From Natrialba magadii ATCC 43099 (GTDB lineage: Archaea > Halobacteriota > Halobacteria > Halobacteriales > Natrialbaceae), in NCBI RefSeq assembly GCF_000025625.1, contig NC_013922.1, positions 2,046,001 through 2,110,000 of the forward strand: 64,000 nt of DNA, in the 5' to 3' direction. Positions within the stretch are counted from its first letter, which is position 1. Each line of letters opens with the position of its first letter. The notes beneath the pieces were generated by a model that was given only the letters and a program-made list of their open reading frames with translations, was not told where the DNA came from and searched no databases. The position numbers were made by a program, and so were the translations under genes. This document shows positions 1-8,250 of the stretch, piece by piece.

Positions 1-1
1 A

Positions 2-685
2 CTGATTCTCGAGCACGCGACGGATATCGGTCTCGACGGCGTCGTCATCACGGACCACGACGAGATCGGTGAATCACTCCGTGCGGCGGAGTTAGCACCG
101 GAGTACGGACTCATCGGTATTCCGGGCGTCGAAGTCTCGACACGTCACGGCCACCTTCTCGCGATCGGGGTCGAAGAGCGACCGGACCCCGGTCGGCCGT
201 TTATGGACACCGTCGAGACGGTCCGCGAATTCGGTGGGATTGCAATCGTTCCGCACCCGTTTCAGCGTAGCCGCCACGGCGTCCGCAAGCGCCACATCAA
301 GGATGCAGACGCAATCGAGACGTACAACTCGATGCTCTTTACGGGGTATCGCAACCGCCGAGCGCGGACGTTCGCTCGCCGCCGCGGATATCCCGAGATC
401 GGTGCGAGCGACGCTCACTATCTCCCGAACGTCGGCAAAGCGTATACTGAGATTCTCGTTACGCCGAAACCGGCCGGCAACACACCTTCGAAGGCGGAGA
501 TCGACGGCGACGACCTCGTCGACGCGATACTCGAGGGGAGAACACAGATTCGCGGGAAGCGAACGCCGGTTCACAAGAGTACGGTTCAGTACGCCAAGGG
601 TGCAGTTCGCAAGTCGGCCTATATGCTGACCTCGCGTGCGCCGCTCGTGCCGACGGTGCCGGCGTCAATGAATCGGTCACGATAG
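2..685 (+). CDS. PHP-domain metal-dependent phosphoesterase, 5' end outside the window
   Basis: The frame is open from base 2 and ends at TAG 683-685, so the start codon lies upstream. The visible part has PHP-family metal-ligand motifs: ITDHDE near the beginning, then GVEVST followed by GHLLAIGV, then IVPHPF, and a late GASDAHY motif. PHP proteins of this layout are small single-domain hydrolases that remove phosphate from nucleotides or related compounds using a polynuclear metal site. The true substrate is unknown. A second PHP protein at 16280-17086 is clearly a different subfamily. The last 20 or so codons are rich in basic residues and Ala and look like a tail outside the fold. Confidence 0.85.
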   Translation: MILEHATDIGLDGVVITDHDEIGESLRAAELAPEYGLIGIPGVEVSTRHGHLLAIGVEERPDPGRPFMDTVETVREFGGIAIVPHPFQRSRHGVRKRHIKDADAIETYNSMLFTGYRNRRARTFARRRGYPEIGASDAHYLPNVGKAYTEILVTPKPAGNTPSKAEIDGDDLVDAILEGRTQIRGKRTPVHKSTVQYAKGAVRKSAYMLTSRAPLVPTVPASMNRSR

Positions 686-706
686 CTATTCGTCGACGAT
701 CACGAG

Positions 707-810
707 AGCTGTTCGCCGCTGCTCACGGTAGCTGTCGCCGCTGCTCACGGTAGCTGTCGCCGCTGCTCACGGTAGCTGTTCGCCGCTGCTCACGAGAGCT
801 GCTCGCCGAC
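707..810. repeat. Tandem 22-23 bp repeat at the 3' end of the DHH nuclease gene
   Basis: Four head-to-tail units at 707-729, 730-751, 752-773 and 774-796 are followed by a partial unit at 797-810. The partial unit is the last codons (GEQLS) and stop region of the minus-strand gene that ends at 790. The outer units are 23 bp and the inner two 22 bp, differing by one T. The array appears to be a duplication of the gene's own end that extends past its stop codon. Confidence 0.85.
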
Positions 811-2337
811 GAGTTCGTCCGCGTGCTCAATAAAGTCCGCCTCGTTCCCTTTCGGGACGGTCGCACCGGCCGCCACGTCGTGTCCGCCACCATCTCCGCC
901 GACAGCGCGTGAGGCCTGTCCCATCACGGCGGAGAGGTCGAGCCCCTTCCGAACCAGACTGTGCGTGCCGCGAGCGGAGACTTTGACCTCCTGATGCTGG
1001 TCGTCCGTTGGCTTCGGGTCTGGGTCCGGGTCCGGGTCCATCCCTGCTCCTGCGTCATCACCCGACTTATCCGCGAACGCGATGATCGGCTTCGAGCGGC
1101 TGATACCCTCGTTGCCCATCGCCATGCCGGCAACGATTCCAACGATCGTTTCACGGATGCGGTCTTCCGCGTGGAACCACTGGAGGTTGTCCGTCTGTGT
1201 CACACCTTCCTCGGTGACGAGGTCGATACCGTTCGAGAGGTTACGCCGGTGGTTCCGTAACAGGGTTCGAGCCTGCTCGAGTGCCGCTCCGCGATCACCG
1301 AGACAGACTGCCAGGCCAACGTCGGCACGCTCATAGCGTGCGGTCGCGTTGAGCAGCGTGGAAAACTCGCTGGCGTCGCGCAGTTCGGTGCCGACAGGTT
1401 CGTCGCACAGGACGTAGGCAGTGCCGACGAGTCGATCGATCTTCCCCGCCGGAACGCCGCGAGAGACGGCTCGCTTGACGAGCGCGCTGGCGACGGTCTG
1501 TTTCTCCTCGGCGGTCAGTTCCGCCCAGCGGCGCCACTCGCCGGCGTCGGAGCCAGTGGCGTCTGCCGGCCGACGCAACTCGAGTGGCAACTCGTCTAAA
1601 AACGAGAGCACCCCGCGTTCGCTGCCGGAGATGCCCGGGATACGAACGTCGGTGGCGTACTCGAGTAGCTTCGGGAGTGGGCGGGTCTGCTTGCCGTAGA
1701 GGGCGAGGTCGGTGCTGGGTTCGACGACGCCGGCGTCGACGCCTTCGGCGACGATGTGTTCGTTTGCGCCGTGGAGTTCGCCGTCGGAGTCTTGCATGTC
1801 GCCGACGGCACCGACGATGGCGAGGGCGGCGAGGTCGCGGTTGTCGGCGCGGGCTGCAGTTTCGCTGCCACCGTCGGGAATGATCGTCTCGTCCGACACC
1901 TCGGCAAGCGCCCGCGCGAGGACGTAACTCGCGCCAGCGCCCGAAAGTTCGGACGCGCCGTTGATACCGAACAGAAGCGGGTTGAGGTGGTAGTCCGTCT
2001 CCGCGTCGGCGGGCTGGTGGTGGTCCGCGATGACCGGCGTAAACGCACCCGCTGCTTCGTGGACGCTGATCTCGTCGAGCTGGCCGCTCCCGAAGTCAGT
2101 AAAGAGGACGGTGTCGTACTCGGTGGCCGCAATAGCCTCGATAGCCGCCGCGTCGAGCTGTTTTTCGAAAACGGTCTCGAACGGAATGCCCGCGCGTTCG
2201 AGCGCCTGGCTCGCGATGGCGGCGCTCGTCAGTCCGTCGGCGTCGATGTGGGAGGCGAGTAACACGCGCTCTGCCTCACAGAGTGTCTGTGCACACTCGA
2301 GTGCGCGGTCCTCGAGTTCGGGGATTGGGCCAGCCAT
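790..2337 (-). CDS. RecJ-like DHH-family single-strand nuclease/phosphoesterase
   Basis: The product is 515 residues of DHH/DHHA1 type. Early motifs are SHIDADGLTS and FTDFGSG, then the signature IADHHQP, and later AIVGAVGDMQD, which together build the two-metal site. The C-terminal GGDGGGHDVAAGATV is the DHHA1 substrate-binding motif. Archaeal RecJ-like proteins of this kind degrade single-stranded DNA or RNA and can associate with the replisome. Start: the frame extends 16 codons further up, but a TTTATT box at about 2365-2370 is 28 bp above the ATG at 2337, so I chose that start. An acidic Asp-Pro repeat (DPDPDPDP) interrupts the domain near residue 430. The C-terminus overlaps the tandem repeat. 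Confidence 0.9.
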   Translation of the reverse strand: MAGPIPELEDRALECAQTLCEAERVLLASHIDADGLTSAAIASQALERAGIPFETVFEKQLDAAAIEAIAATEYDTVLFTDFGSGQLDEISVHEAAGAFTPVIADHHQPADAETDYHLNPLLFGINGASELSGAGASYVLARALAEVSDETIIPDGGSETAARADNRDLAALAIVGAVGDMQDSDGELHGANEHIVAEGVDAGVVEPSTDLALYGKQTRPLPKLLEYATDVRIPGISGSERGVLSFLDELPLELRRPADATGSDAGEWRRWAELTAEEKQTVASALVKRAVSRGVPAGKIDRLVGTAYVLCDEPVGTELRDASEFSTLLNATARYERADVGLAVCLGDRGAALEQARTLLRNHRRNLSNGIDLVTEEGVTQTDNLQWFHAEDRIRETIVGIVAGMAMGNEGISRSKPIIAFADKSGDDAGAGMDPDPDPDPKPTDDQHQEVKVSARGTHSLVRKGLDLSAVMGQASRAVGGDGGGHDVAAGATVPKGNEADFIEHADELVGEQLS

Positions 2338-2462
2338 CGCGGTATCGTTGGATCGGCTTCCCGAATAAAGGTGCGGATCAGGCACAGGTGGTGATTGATT
2401 GTTGTTGGTCGGACGTTCGTGTTGATATATCCCCTGACTTTATATTGCGACTCCCTCTGGAC

Positions 2463-2478
2463 GGTGGTGTTCAGATAA
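2463..2478 (+). repeat. Left terminal inverted repeat of the IS6 remnant
   Basis: The sequence GGTGGTGTTCAGATAA matches the reverse complement of 3248-3263 at 15 of 16 positions. It lies about 40 bp ahead of the transposase start codon, the normal spacing for IS6 elements. Confidence 0.85.
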
Positions 2479-2516
2479 GATTCAAGGAGTGAGGTGTGGC
2501 GTTTTCTGAGTGACTC

Positions 2517-3255
2517 ATGCCCGAAAACGCACGTCTCATAGGAAGTTCGTCCAGATCGACTTGGATTTTGTGGAGCGGGAAGCCACACTGCGACTGTTGA
2601 TGAAGCTCAGTATTCAGCTCTACCTTGCCGGACTCTTGCTTTCGAATACTGTCTAGGACTCTATATCTTCAGTGTTGAACGGCCCTGATCTACCGTTCAC
2701 AACTGGGTTCACGAGGGCGACCTACGACCGGAATTCGGCCGGAATCCAGATCACGTTGCGGTTGACGAGGTGATCCGACTCGACGATGAACAGTATTGGC
2801 TGTACGCTGCCGTTGACTTCGAAACGAACGAATTGCTGCATACAAAGTACGAACCGATGAGAACCAAGGTTCTCGCGAGCGGCTTCATTCGAGAGCTCCG
2901 GGAAAACACGACGTCAAGAGTGATCAGTGCAATAGTTGAACCCCTCTACTGGAGACCACCAACGACTTGCGAGAAGGGGATGTAAAGTAAGTTTCATGAG
3001 ATGATCAGAACTTATGCAGACCACTTATGACGTCGTGTTTCTCATCGACACAGATCTCTCGTTATAGTGCGCCTGTGACCGCCACGGTCTCGAATTCCGG
3101 TACGAACGGCACGGTGAACGAAACAGTTCGTACGTGTCTTCTATAAGATAAAACGACGAACAATCCCGCCCTCGAACAGCTTCAGCAATGCCACGGTAAT
3201 AACTACCGATCAGTGGCTCAAATCATTGACGTTCGCATGGAACCAGTTTATCTGA
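2517..3255 (+). pseudogene. Broken IS6 transposase
   Basis: Transposase sequence is recognisable in several frames. It begins MPENARL at 2517, and frame shifts follow. The middle reads HVAVDEVIRLDDEQYWLYAAVD from about 2750, which holds the first catalytic Asp of the DDE site. Then come ELRE, an interruption, VFLID, and DRHGLEFRYERHGERN near 3070-3120. The C-terminal end FAWNQFI runs to TGA 3253-3255. Intact IS6 proteins of haloarchaea are roughly 210 residues. Here there are frameshifts, at least one in-frame stop and a 110-bp insertion, so no functional protein is possible. Confidence 0.85.
2904..3040. repeat. Short insertion located in the centre of a palindrome within the transposase
   Basis: AAACACGACGTCA at 2904-2916 is the exact reverse complement of 3028-3040. 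In an intact IS6 gene the two arms would be nearly adjacent, encoding an EKHDV...DAVFLVD-like stretch. About 110 bp (2917-3027) of unrelated sequence separates them here. The insert itself has no evident open frame and no relative elsewhere in the window. Confidence 0.7.
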
Positions 3256-3263
3256 ACACGACC
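3248..3263 (-). repeat. Right terminal inverted repeat of the IS6 remnant
   Basis: This is the reverse complement of the left end with one mismatch. It overlaps the last codons of the transposase remnant, as is common in compact IS6 elements. Confidence 0.85.
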
Positions 3264-3628
3264 CTCTGACAGGCTGTTTCAATCGTTATTAGAACCGATA
3301 CTGGACGCAATCCGAAAAGCTTGTTCGCATAACCGACTTCAACCGTTGACCGCCGAGTAATCTTGCAGGTTGATGTTACTGAGAAGAAGTAGTCGCGTAT
3401 TTAAGATAGGTGAATAGCTCAACGGTTTGGGCCCCATCGCAATGCGTACATTCTGCAGCCGTCCCCCCTAGAGGGAGCCTCTGGAGAGTACCGACTTTAT
3501 GTAGTTCTATCCGACAACATATGCCAGTGTGCTTTTGAGACACAACTCTACCCATTCTTCCCCAACTTAGTGTTTGCCACAACAGAAATAAATAATCTGA
3601 TGTATGTAATATTGTTTTTGTGTATATG
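3264..3628. other. Intergenic stretch without a supported gene
   Basis: This 365-bp stretch lies between the IS remnant and the AT-rich gene. A minus-strand open frame at 3376-3582 ends in a segment with one CxxC pair (ECTHCDG) and could be the tail of a lost zinc-binding protein. It has no clear promoter or codon bias, so I do not call it a gene. Confidence 0.5.
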
Positions 3629-4603
3629 TTATATTTCCTCTGGACACCATGTTCCAGTACATTCCTCTTCCATTTCTGATTGAGCTACTTTTATAACGTC
3701 CCCCTCAGAATCTGTGAATATTTCATCTTGTTCAATTGTCCCTGTTCCAGTTATTGACACAGATGGTGGGACCCCTACACTTACAGATTCATTAACAGCA
3801 TAACTGTTATACGCATGTGCATATCGCGCAAATACCTCTCGATCTTCTTCATTGTAGTCACCGCTCGGTTCCAACATTAACCCTGCATACCCACCTACTT
3901 TTGGGCCCGAAAATGTTTCGCTTAAGTTCCGTTCTTGACAGTCATAGCTGTCGATTTTTGGCTGGCTCCAGTCATCGTAAGCCTGTTCGTCATTGAACCT
4001 GAACGCCATTGCTCCTTCGGCATCACTTGATTCTGACTCAGTAAATGCTACTTCTCCTCCTGTCAAAATATCATCGTTAACATTTCCTGTGGCAAGACTC
4101 CAATGCGGATTCTCTGCTTTATAAAATAACCCCGCTCCATCTTTGGGCGATGTGCCATAACTGTGATGATCTGGCCCGCACTGTGAGTAATCTGTAGATG
4201 GATGCATAGTAAACTCAAAATTATATGTTATATGAAATTCGACCGTATATATGTGTTCATCGGGCTCTTCAATACCAGTTATACTAAAAACAATCCCACC
4301 AGTAGACGGGTCTTCAATAGAATTTGTATTATTTTCACCTTCCTTTCCCTTTTCGTCTGACTCCTGTCCAAGTTTTCTATTTATCGTTGTAGAACTTGAC
4401 ACGGCATTATATCCATGATTGGCTAGGTACTTTTTCTGCGCCTCAGCACCTTCTTCCATTCGAATTTTACCCGATTCTTTCATTTCTTTCCTAATCATAT
4501 CCACTTTCTTGCTGGATGTGGCAATCACATTCCCAGTGAATCCACCTGCTCCTAATGCAGTCGTTGCTCCTATTGTCTTAAGCAAAGTTCTTCGGTTTGC
4601 CAT
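3629..4603 (-). CDS. Tat-exported protein of unknown function, AT-rich
   Basis: I do not recognise the family. The N-terminus MANRRTLLKTIGATTALGAGG is a twin-arginine signal (RRTLLK, then a hydrophobic stretch), so the protein should be exported folded, or anchored by that helix. The mature part has four well-spaced Cys residues, including a C-terminal CTGTWC, and many aromatic residues suggesting a beta-rich fold. Start: an ATG lies four codons further up (4615), but 4603 gives the usual short Tat n-region. Its base composition is much more AT-rich than the flanking core genes, and it uses ATA and AAA codons freely, which points to horizontal acquisition. TATA-like sequence lies at about 4635-4645. 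Confidence 0.75.
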   Translation of the reverse strand: MANRRTLLKTIGATTALGAGGFTGNVIATSSKKVDMIRKEMKESGKIRMEEGAEAQKKYLANHGYNAVSSSTTINRKLGQESDEKGKEGENNTNSIEDPSTGGIVFSITGIEEPDEHIYTVEFHITYNFEFTMHPSTDYSQCGPDHHSYGTSPKDGAGLFYKAENPHWSLATGNVNDDILTGGEVAFTESESSDAEGAMAFRFNDEQAYDDWSQPKIDSYDCQERNLSETFSGPKVGGYAGLMLEPSGDYNEEDREVFARYAHAYNSYAVNESVSVGVPPSVSITGTGTIEQDEIFTDSEGDVIKVAQSEMEEECTGTWCPEEI

Positions 4604-4816
4604 ATCTATATCCAATAGATATATCTAAGTAATATTAAAACTTACGACACTATAAGAACTGTGTAAAGAATGCATGTGGCCATATTTTATAACTACAAAA
4701 CCCAGCAAATATCGGGTGGCCTTCTGATGCCCTCATTTCTGATATACTCTGTAGTCTATATGATTATAATCTCTAAATATCCACGTGTAAAAATACCCTT
4801 TTGTGGATGTGAATAT

Positions 4817-4999
4817 TCACTTTTTGGTAGTATAACCTAAATATGGCAGAAGTGTTCCTATAGTTATTGCAAGGCCAATAATAATCATAAAGAAAGAGAA
4901 CGTTGGTGGTTCCACGCCGCTTAAATGAGAGTCAATCATTAACAAGCCACCTACTATTGATATATGCAGACCAATAATACTAATGTGGGTTTTGCTCAT
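4817..4999 (-). CDS. Small two-helix membrane protein, AT-rich island
   Basis: This 60-residue protein has two hydrophobic segments, roughly residues 6-22 (IISIVGGLLMI-like) and 35-54 (FFMIIIGLAITIGTLLPYL), joined by a short polar loop, and ends with TTKK. No family is recognised. It is as AT-rich as its neighbour at 3629-4603 and on the same strand, about 210 bp upstream of it, so the two probably arrived together. No function can be assigned. Confidence 0.55.
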   Translation of the reverse strand: MSKTHISIIGLHISIVGGLLMIDSHLSGVEPPTFSFFMIIIGLAITIGTLLPYLGYTTKK

Positions 5000-5309
5000 A
5001 CAGATGCTTTATCGAAGGTTGTCTAAATATTTTGGTTACAATTACTATTGGTTGAATACCTATACTCCCATGTCAAACTACAACATCACTCCGAACAGAA
5101 TTTCTTGTAAAACAAGTCGTAAATCCGAGGGTGTTGATGATTTAACGGGTTATAATGTTCATCAGAGCGCGTACGTTTTGTGAACGTCGCTATTGAAGAC
5201 GGCCTTCGGAGAGTGGAGTGCGTTTCGGAGGTGTTCGTTACAGCAAAGAGGTTGTGCGTGTGTGCTGACACTCATCACTGGATCCAAGTCTCGAGTGGTT
5301 CTCGTATTG
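5000..5309. other. Intergenic stretch, right border of the AT-rich island
   Basis: The first 160 bp continue the AT-rich composition; from about 5165 the composition returns to the genome norm. A plus-strand stretch at 5180-5290 has coding-like codons without a start and may be a gene fragment left at the island border. No complete gene, tRNA or repeat is visible. Confidence 0.45.
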
Positions 5310-6038
5310 CTACAGAAGTAGTTCGACCGTCTCTCGGGCCAGCGCGTTGAACGTTGCCTCACTCGCGACGAGGTCGACGTCGATGCCGAACTCGGCGGCG
5401 GTCTCCCGGGTCGGCTCGCCGATGACACCGACAGTCGCGTCCTCGAGTCCCGCCAGCGCGTCCGCTCGAACGTCGCGCTCGGCGGCCGCCTCGAGGAAGT
5501 GTTCGACGGTCAGCGACGAGGTAAAGCAGGCGGCGTCGAGGTCGCCAGCGGCGGCGCGTTCGGCTGACTCACCGCTCCCCTCGGGTCTGACGAGTTGGTA
5601 GAGCACCGTCTCGTGGACGTACGCGCCGGCAGCCTCGAATCCGTCGAGCAGGACGGGACTGCCGTGGTCGCTGCGGGCGACTTCGACCCGCGCGCCGTCG
5701 AGGGCCGACTCGAGTTCCGCGACGAGGCCGCTCGAGGTGTACTCGTCGGGCACGATGTCGACCTCGTAGCCCGCGGCGCGGATCGCGTCGGCGGTCTTCG
5801 GGCCGATGGCACAGACGGTAGCCTCGCCGGGCTCCCAGTCTGTCTCTGCGACGAGTTCGACGCCCGTCTTGCTCGTGAGCACGACGTAGTCCGCGTCCGT
5901 GCGGGGGACGGCGTCCGTTGGGTCGACGGCGAGCATCGGATCCGACACTGCTGTCGCACCAAGCGAGTCGAGGAGTTCGACCGCATCCGCGAGGCGTTCG
6001 TCGTCGGGGCGGAAGACGGCGACGGAGAGGTCGCGCAT
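5310..6038 (-). CDS. hemD: Uroporphyrinogen-III synthase
   Basis: The 242-residue product makes uroporphyrinogen III by closing hydroxymethylbilane with inversion of ring D, the branch point to haem, sirohaem and cobamides. HemD sequences are weakly conserved; visible features are the N-terminal VAVFRPDDER, VVLTSKTGVE, the alternating two-lobe pattern, AACFTSSLTVEHFLEAA and VGVIGEPTRETAAEFG. The start lies 3 bp downstream of the cobA stop, so it is the last gene of a hemC-cobA-hemD operon. That context makes the call secure despite the poor motif conservation. Confidence 0.92.
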   Translation of the reverse strand: MRDLSVAVFRPDDERLADAVELLDSLGATAVSDPMLAVDPTDAVPRTDADYVVLTSKTGVELVAETDWEPGEATVCAIGPKTADAIRAAGYEVDIVPDEYTSSGLVAELESALDGARVEVARSDHGSPVLLDGFEAAGAYVHETVLYQLVRPEGSGESAERAAAGDLDAACFTSSLTVEHFLEAAAERDVRADALAGLEDATVGVIGEPTRETAAEFGIDVDLVASEATFNALARETVELLL

Positions 6039-6041
6039 GGG

Positions 6042-6893
6042 TTAGTCTTCCTCCTCGGTCTGTTTGGTCGCTTCGTTTGTGTCGTCCGTGCTGTTCGCTG
6101 CGTCTACTCCGTCCGCGCCATTCGTGCCGTCCGCTTCGTTCGCCAGAAACCCGAGTACCCCCTCGCGCGTTCCGGCAACGTCACCGATCACGGTGACCGC
6201 GGGCGGCGAAATGTCGTGCTCGTCGCGCACGTCGACGATGGACTCGAGTGTCCCCGTCGCGACCTGCTGGCCGGGCCAGGTGCCGCGCTCGATGAGCGCG
6301 ACCGGTGTCTCGGGGTTCATTCCGGCCTCGCGAAGGGCCTGCGTGTAGTCCGGGAGCCGACCGACGCCCATCAGGACGACGATGGTGCCACCGGTGGCGG
6401 CAAGCGCCTCCCAGTCGACGGCGGATTCGTCCTTCGTCGGATCCTCGTGGCCGGTGACAAACGAGACGGAGGAGGCGTGGTCGCGGTGGGTGACCGGAAT
6501 CCCGGCCACCGCGGGGGCAGCGATGGCGGAGGTGACGGCGGGGACGACCTCGAACGGGACTCCATGATCCGCCAGGTACTCTGCCTCCTCGCCGCCGCGG
6601 CCGAAGACGAACGAGTCGCCGCCCTTGAGCCGGACGACACTTTTCCCCTCGCGGGCGAGTTCGACCAGTCGCTCGTTGATCGCCGACTGGGGCGTCCGCT
6701 CGCCGCCGGCGCGCTTGCCGACATCCTCGCGTCGGTCCTCGGGCAACTGGTCGATGATCTCTGGACCCGGAAGTTTGTCGTGAAGCACGACGTCGGCGGA
6801 CTCGAGTAGCCGCGTCGCTTTGACGGTGAGCAGGTCGGGGTTGCCGGGGCCGCTGCCAACGAGGTAGACGGTGCCCGGCTCGGGTGCGGTCAT
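6042..6893 (-). CDS. cobA: Uroporphyrinogen-III C-methyltransferase
   Basis: This 283-residue SUMT-type enzyme uses SAM to methylate C2 and C7 of uroporphyrinogen III, giving precorrin-2 for sirohaem or cobalamin. Motifs are VYLVGSGPGNPDLLTVKA at residues 9-26, VVRLKGGDSFVFGRGGEEAEYL near 85, VVPAVTSAIAAPAVAGIPVTHRD and GTIVVLMGV. The last 35 residues are an Asn/Thr/Asp/Glu-rich tail absent from bacterial enzymes. The start ATG directly abuts the hemC stop codon, so translation is probably coupled. No CysG-type dehydrogenase domain is fused. Confidence 0.94.
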   Translation of the reverse strand: MTAPEPGTVYLVGSGPGNPDLLTVKATRLLESADVVLHDKLPGPEIIDQLPEDRREDVGKRAGGERTPQSAINERLVELAREGKSVVRLKGGDSFVFGRGGEEAEYLADHGVPFEVVPAVTSAIAAPAVAGIPVTHRDHASSVSFVTGHEDPTKDESAVDWEALAATGGTIVVLMGVGRLPDYTQALREAGMNPETPVALIERGTWPGQQVATGTLESIVDVRDEHDISPPAVTVIGDVAGTREGVLGFLANEADGTNGADGVDAANSTDDTNEATKQTEEED

Positions 6894-8030
6894 TTATTTC
6901 CCCTCCGGCTGGTCCTCCTGACTCGGCTCGGACTCGCTTTCGGTTTCCTTGCGCGCGTTTTCGATTAGTTCTGCAGCGCCGCGGTCGGCGAGGTCCTGTG
7001 CGAACTCGCGGGCGGCCGTCGCGTGGTTCTCGACGGGGAGATCCCGCGTCGCCGCGACCGACTCCTCGCCGTCGCGGTTGAAGACGCTGACCGTTGCGTG
7101 GACGTACTCGCCCTGGACGATGGCGTAGATGCCAATTGGGGCGATACAGCCGCCGCCGAGTTCGGCCAGCACGGTGCGCTCGACGGTGGTCTCGACACGA
7201 CTTCGCGGATGATCGATTGCGGACTGGATCTCCGTGGCGGTCTCGCCGTCCGTTGCGGTGACGGCGAGTGCACCCTGTCCCGGTGCTGGGACGAAGGTTC
7301 CGGTGGGAAGCTCCTGTGCGTCGACGTAGTGGTCGAGACCGCTGCGCACCAGTCCTGCCTGTGCGAGGACGATGGCGTCGTACTCCGTTTCGACCTCACG
7401 GCCGAGTGCCTGCTTTTCGAGTTCCGAGAGCCCGTCGAACCACTCGTCGACAGTCTGGTCGAACTCGGGCTCGAAGTCCTCCTCACCAGTATTCCCTTTC
7501 CGCTCTTTGTCGGCCTCGCTGCGCTCTTCGTGTTCGGCCTGCAGCGACGGCGCGAGGAGCTTCTCGAGTCGGGTGTCGACGTTTCCGCGCAGTGGCTCGA
7601 CGGTGAGGTCGGGCCGCTCAGAGAGCAGTTGCGCGCGCCGGCGGAGACTCGAAGTACCGACAGTTGCGCCCTGTGGAAGCTCCTCGAGTGTGGCTCCCTC
7701 GGGCGTGATCAGGTAGTCACCGGGACGGCCGCGTTCCGGCACGGCCGCGGTGACGAGGTCGTCGGGCTGTTCGGTCGGCATGTCCTTCATCGAGTGAATC
7801 GCGCCGTCGAGGTCGCCCTCGAGTACGCGTTCGTCGAGTTCACGGACGAAGGCGCCGGTCTTGCCGAGGCGGTGGATGAGTTCGTCTCGGATCTGGTCGC
7901 CTGTGGTCTCAACGGTGACGAGTTCGACCTCGTACCGACGGTTTTCCAGGGCCTCCTTGACGAGTGTGGCCTGCCGCCGGGCGAGAGTGGATCCCCGTGT
8001 CGCCAGTCGCAACGTCCCACGCGTTCTCAT
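6894..8030 (-). CDS. hemC: Hydroxymethylbilane synthase (porphobilinogen deaminase)
   Basis: This 378-residue enzyme polymerises four porphobilinogens into hydroxymethylbilane. The N-terminus reads LRLATRGSTLARRQA, followed by the substrate-binding KDMPTEQPD and GTSSLRRRAQLL. The dipyrromethane cofactor attaches to the Cys of LGGGCIAPIG. A highly charged insertion (about residues 165-215, EERSEADKERKG) sits after ...RGNVDTRLEKLL; similar insertions occur in haloarchaeal HemC, and it makes the protein longer than the bacterial 310. The frame extends 77 codons upstream, but ATG 8030 gives the canonical N-terminus and has a TATA box about 27 bp ahead. It is the first gene of the hemC-cobA-hemD operon. 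Confidence 0.95.
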   Translation of the reverse strand: MRTRGTLRLATRGSTLARRQATLVKEALENRRYEVELVTVETTGDQIRDELIHRLGKTGAFVRELDERVLEGDLDGAIHSMKDMPTEQPDDLVTAAVPERGRPGDYLITPEGATLEELPQGATVGTSSLRRRAQLLSERPDLTVEPLRGNVDTRLEKLLAPSLQAEHEERSEADKERKGNTGEEDFEPEFDQTVDEWFDGLSELEKQALGREVETEYDAIVLAQAGLVRSGLDHYVDAQELPTGTFVPAPGQGALAVTATDGETATEIQSAIDHPRSRVETTVERTVLAELGGGCIAPIGIYAIVQGEYVHATVSVFNRDGEESVAATRDLPVENHATAAREFAQDLADRGAAELIENARKETESESEPSQEDQPEGK

Positions 8031-8052
8031 AGTAGGTAATCCTCGCCTGAGG

Positions 8053-8061
8053 TATGAAAAG
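8053..8061 (-). promoter_or_regulatory. TATA box of the hemC operon
   Basis: On the minus strand the sequence reads TTTTCATA about 25-31 bp above the hemC ATG, the spacing expected for a leaderless transcript. Confidence 0.6.
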
Positions 8062-8171
8062 CGCACGCTTGTCGGCCGACTCACCGCGAACCCGTGCTCG
8101 GTGTACTCTCGTGCTTCCGAAGTGGGGTTCATCTGCCGGCGATCGGCTGTGGTCGGCCACTCCACCGTCAT

Positions 8172-8192
8172 GTATGTTATCAATAGACATAC
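8172..8192. promoter_or_regulatory. Inverted repeat in the hemC-haemoglobin intergenic region
   Basis: GTATGT and ACATAC arms are separated by 9 bp (tatcaatag). It lies about 30 bp upstream of the haemoglobin TATA box, so it is placed to act as an activator or repressor site for that gene. The regulator is unknown. Confidence 0.4.
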
Positions 8193-8219
8193 TTTTTGAC
8201 TAATATATTCGGGACGGGG

Positions 8220-8226
8220 TTTATTC
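8220..8226 (+). promoter_or_regulatory. TATA box of the truncated haemoglobin gene
   Basis: TTTATTC is centred 28 bp above ATG 8251, so the mRNA is likely leaderless. Confidence 0.65.
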
Positions 8227-8250
8227 ACTTCACCAGAGAACCCGTACACG

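Larger units (their letters stand above)
2463..3263 (+). mobile_element. Decayed IS6-family insertion sequence
   Basis: An element of about 800 bp is bounded by near-perfect 16-bp inverted repeats (2463-2478 and 3248-3263, 15 of 16 matching). Between them is a broken transposase of the haloarchaeal IS6 type. The flanks read CTCTGGAC on the left and CTCTGAC on the right, consistent with an eroded 8-bp target duplication. The element also carries a secondary insertion of about 110 bp. It marks the left edge of the AT-rich strip that follows and cannot be active. Confidence 0.85.

Noticed and set aside
707-796. Possible CRISPR array
   Set aside because: The 22-23 bp units have no spacers and match the end of the adjacent gene.
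3376-3582. 68-codon minus-strand open frame with one CxxC pair
   Set aside because: No promoter and no codon bias. It may be a fragment, but it is not supported as a gene.
5595-6809. Long plus-strand open frame opposite hemD and cobA
   Set aside because: It is the mirror of two certain genes in GC-rich DNA. It has no motif or promoter and is rich in Arg, Val and Gly as antisense frames usually are.
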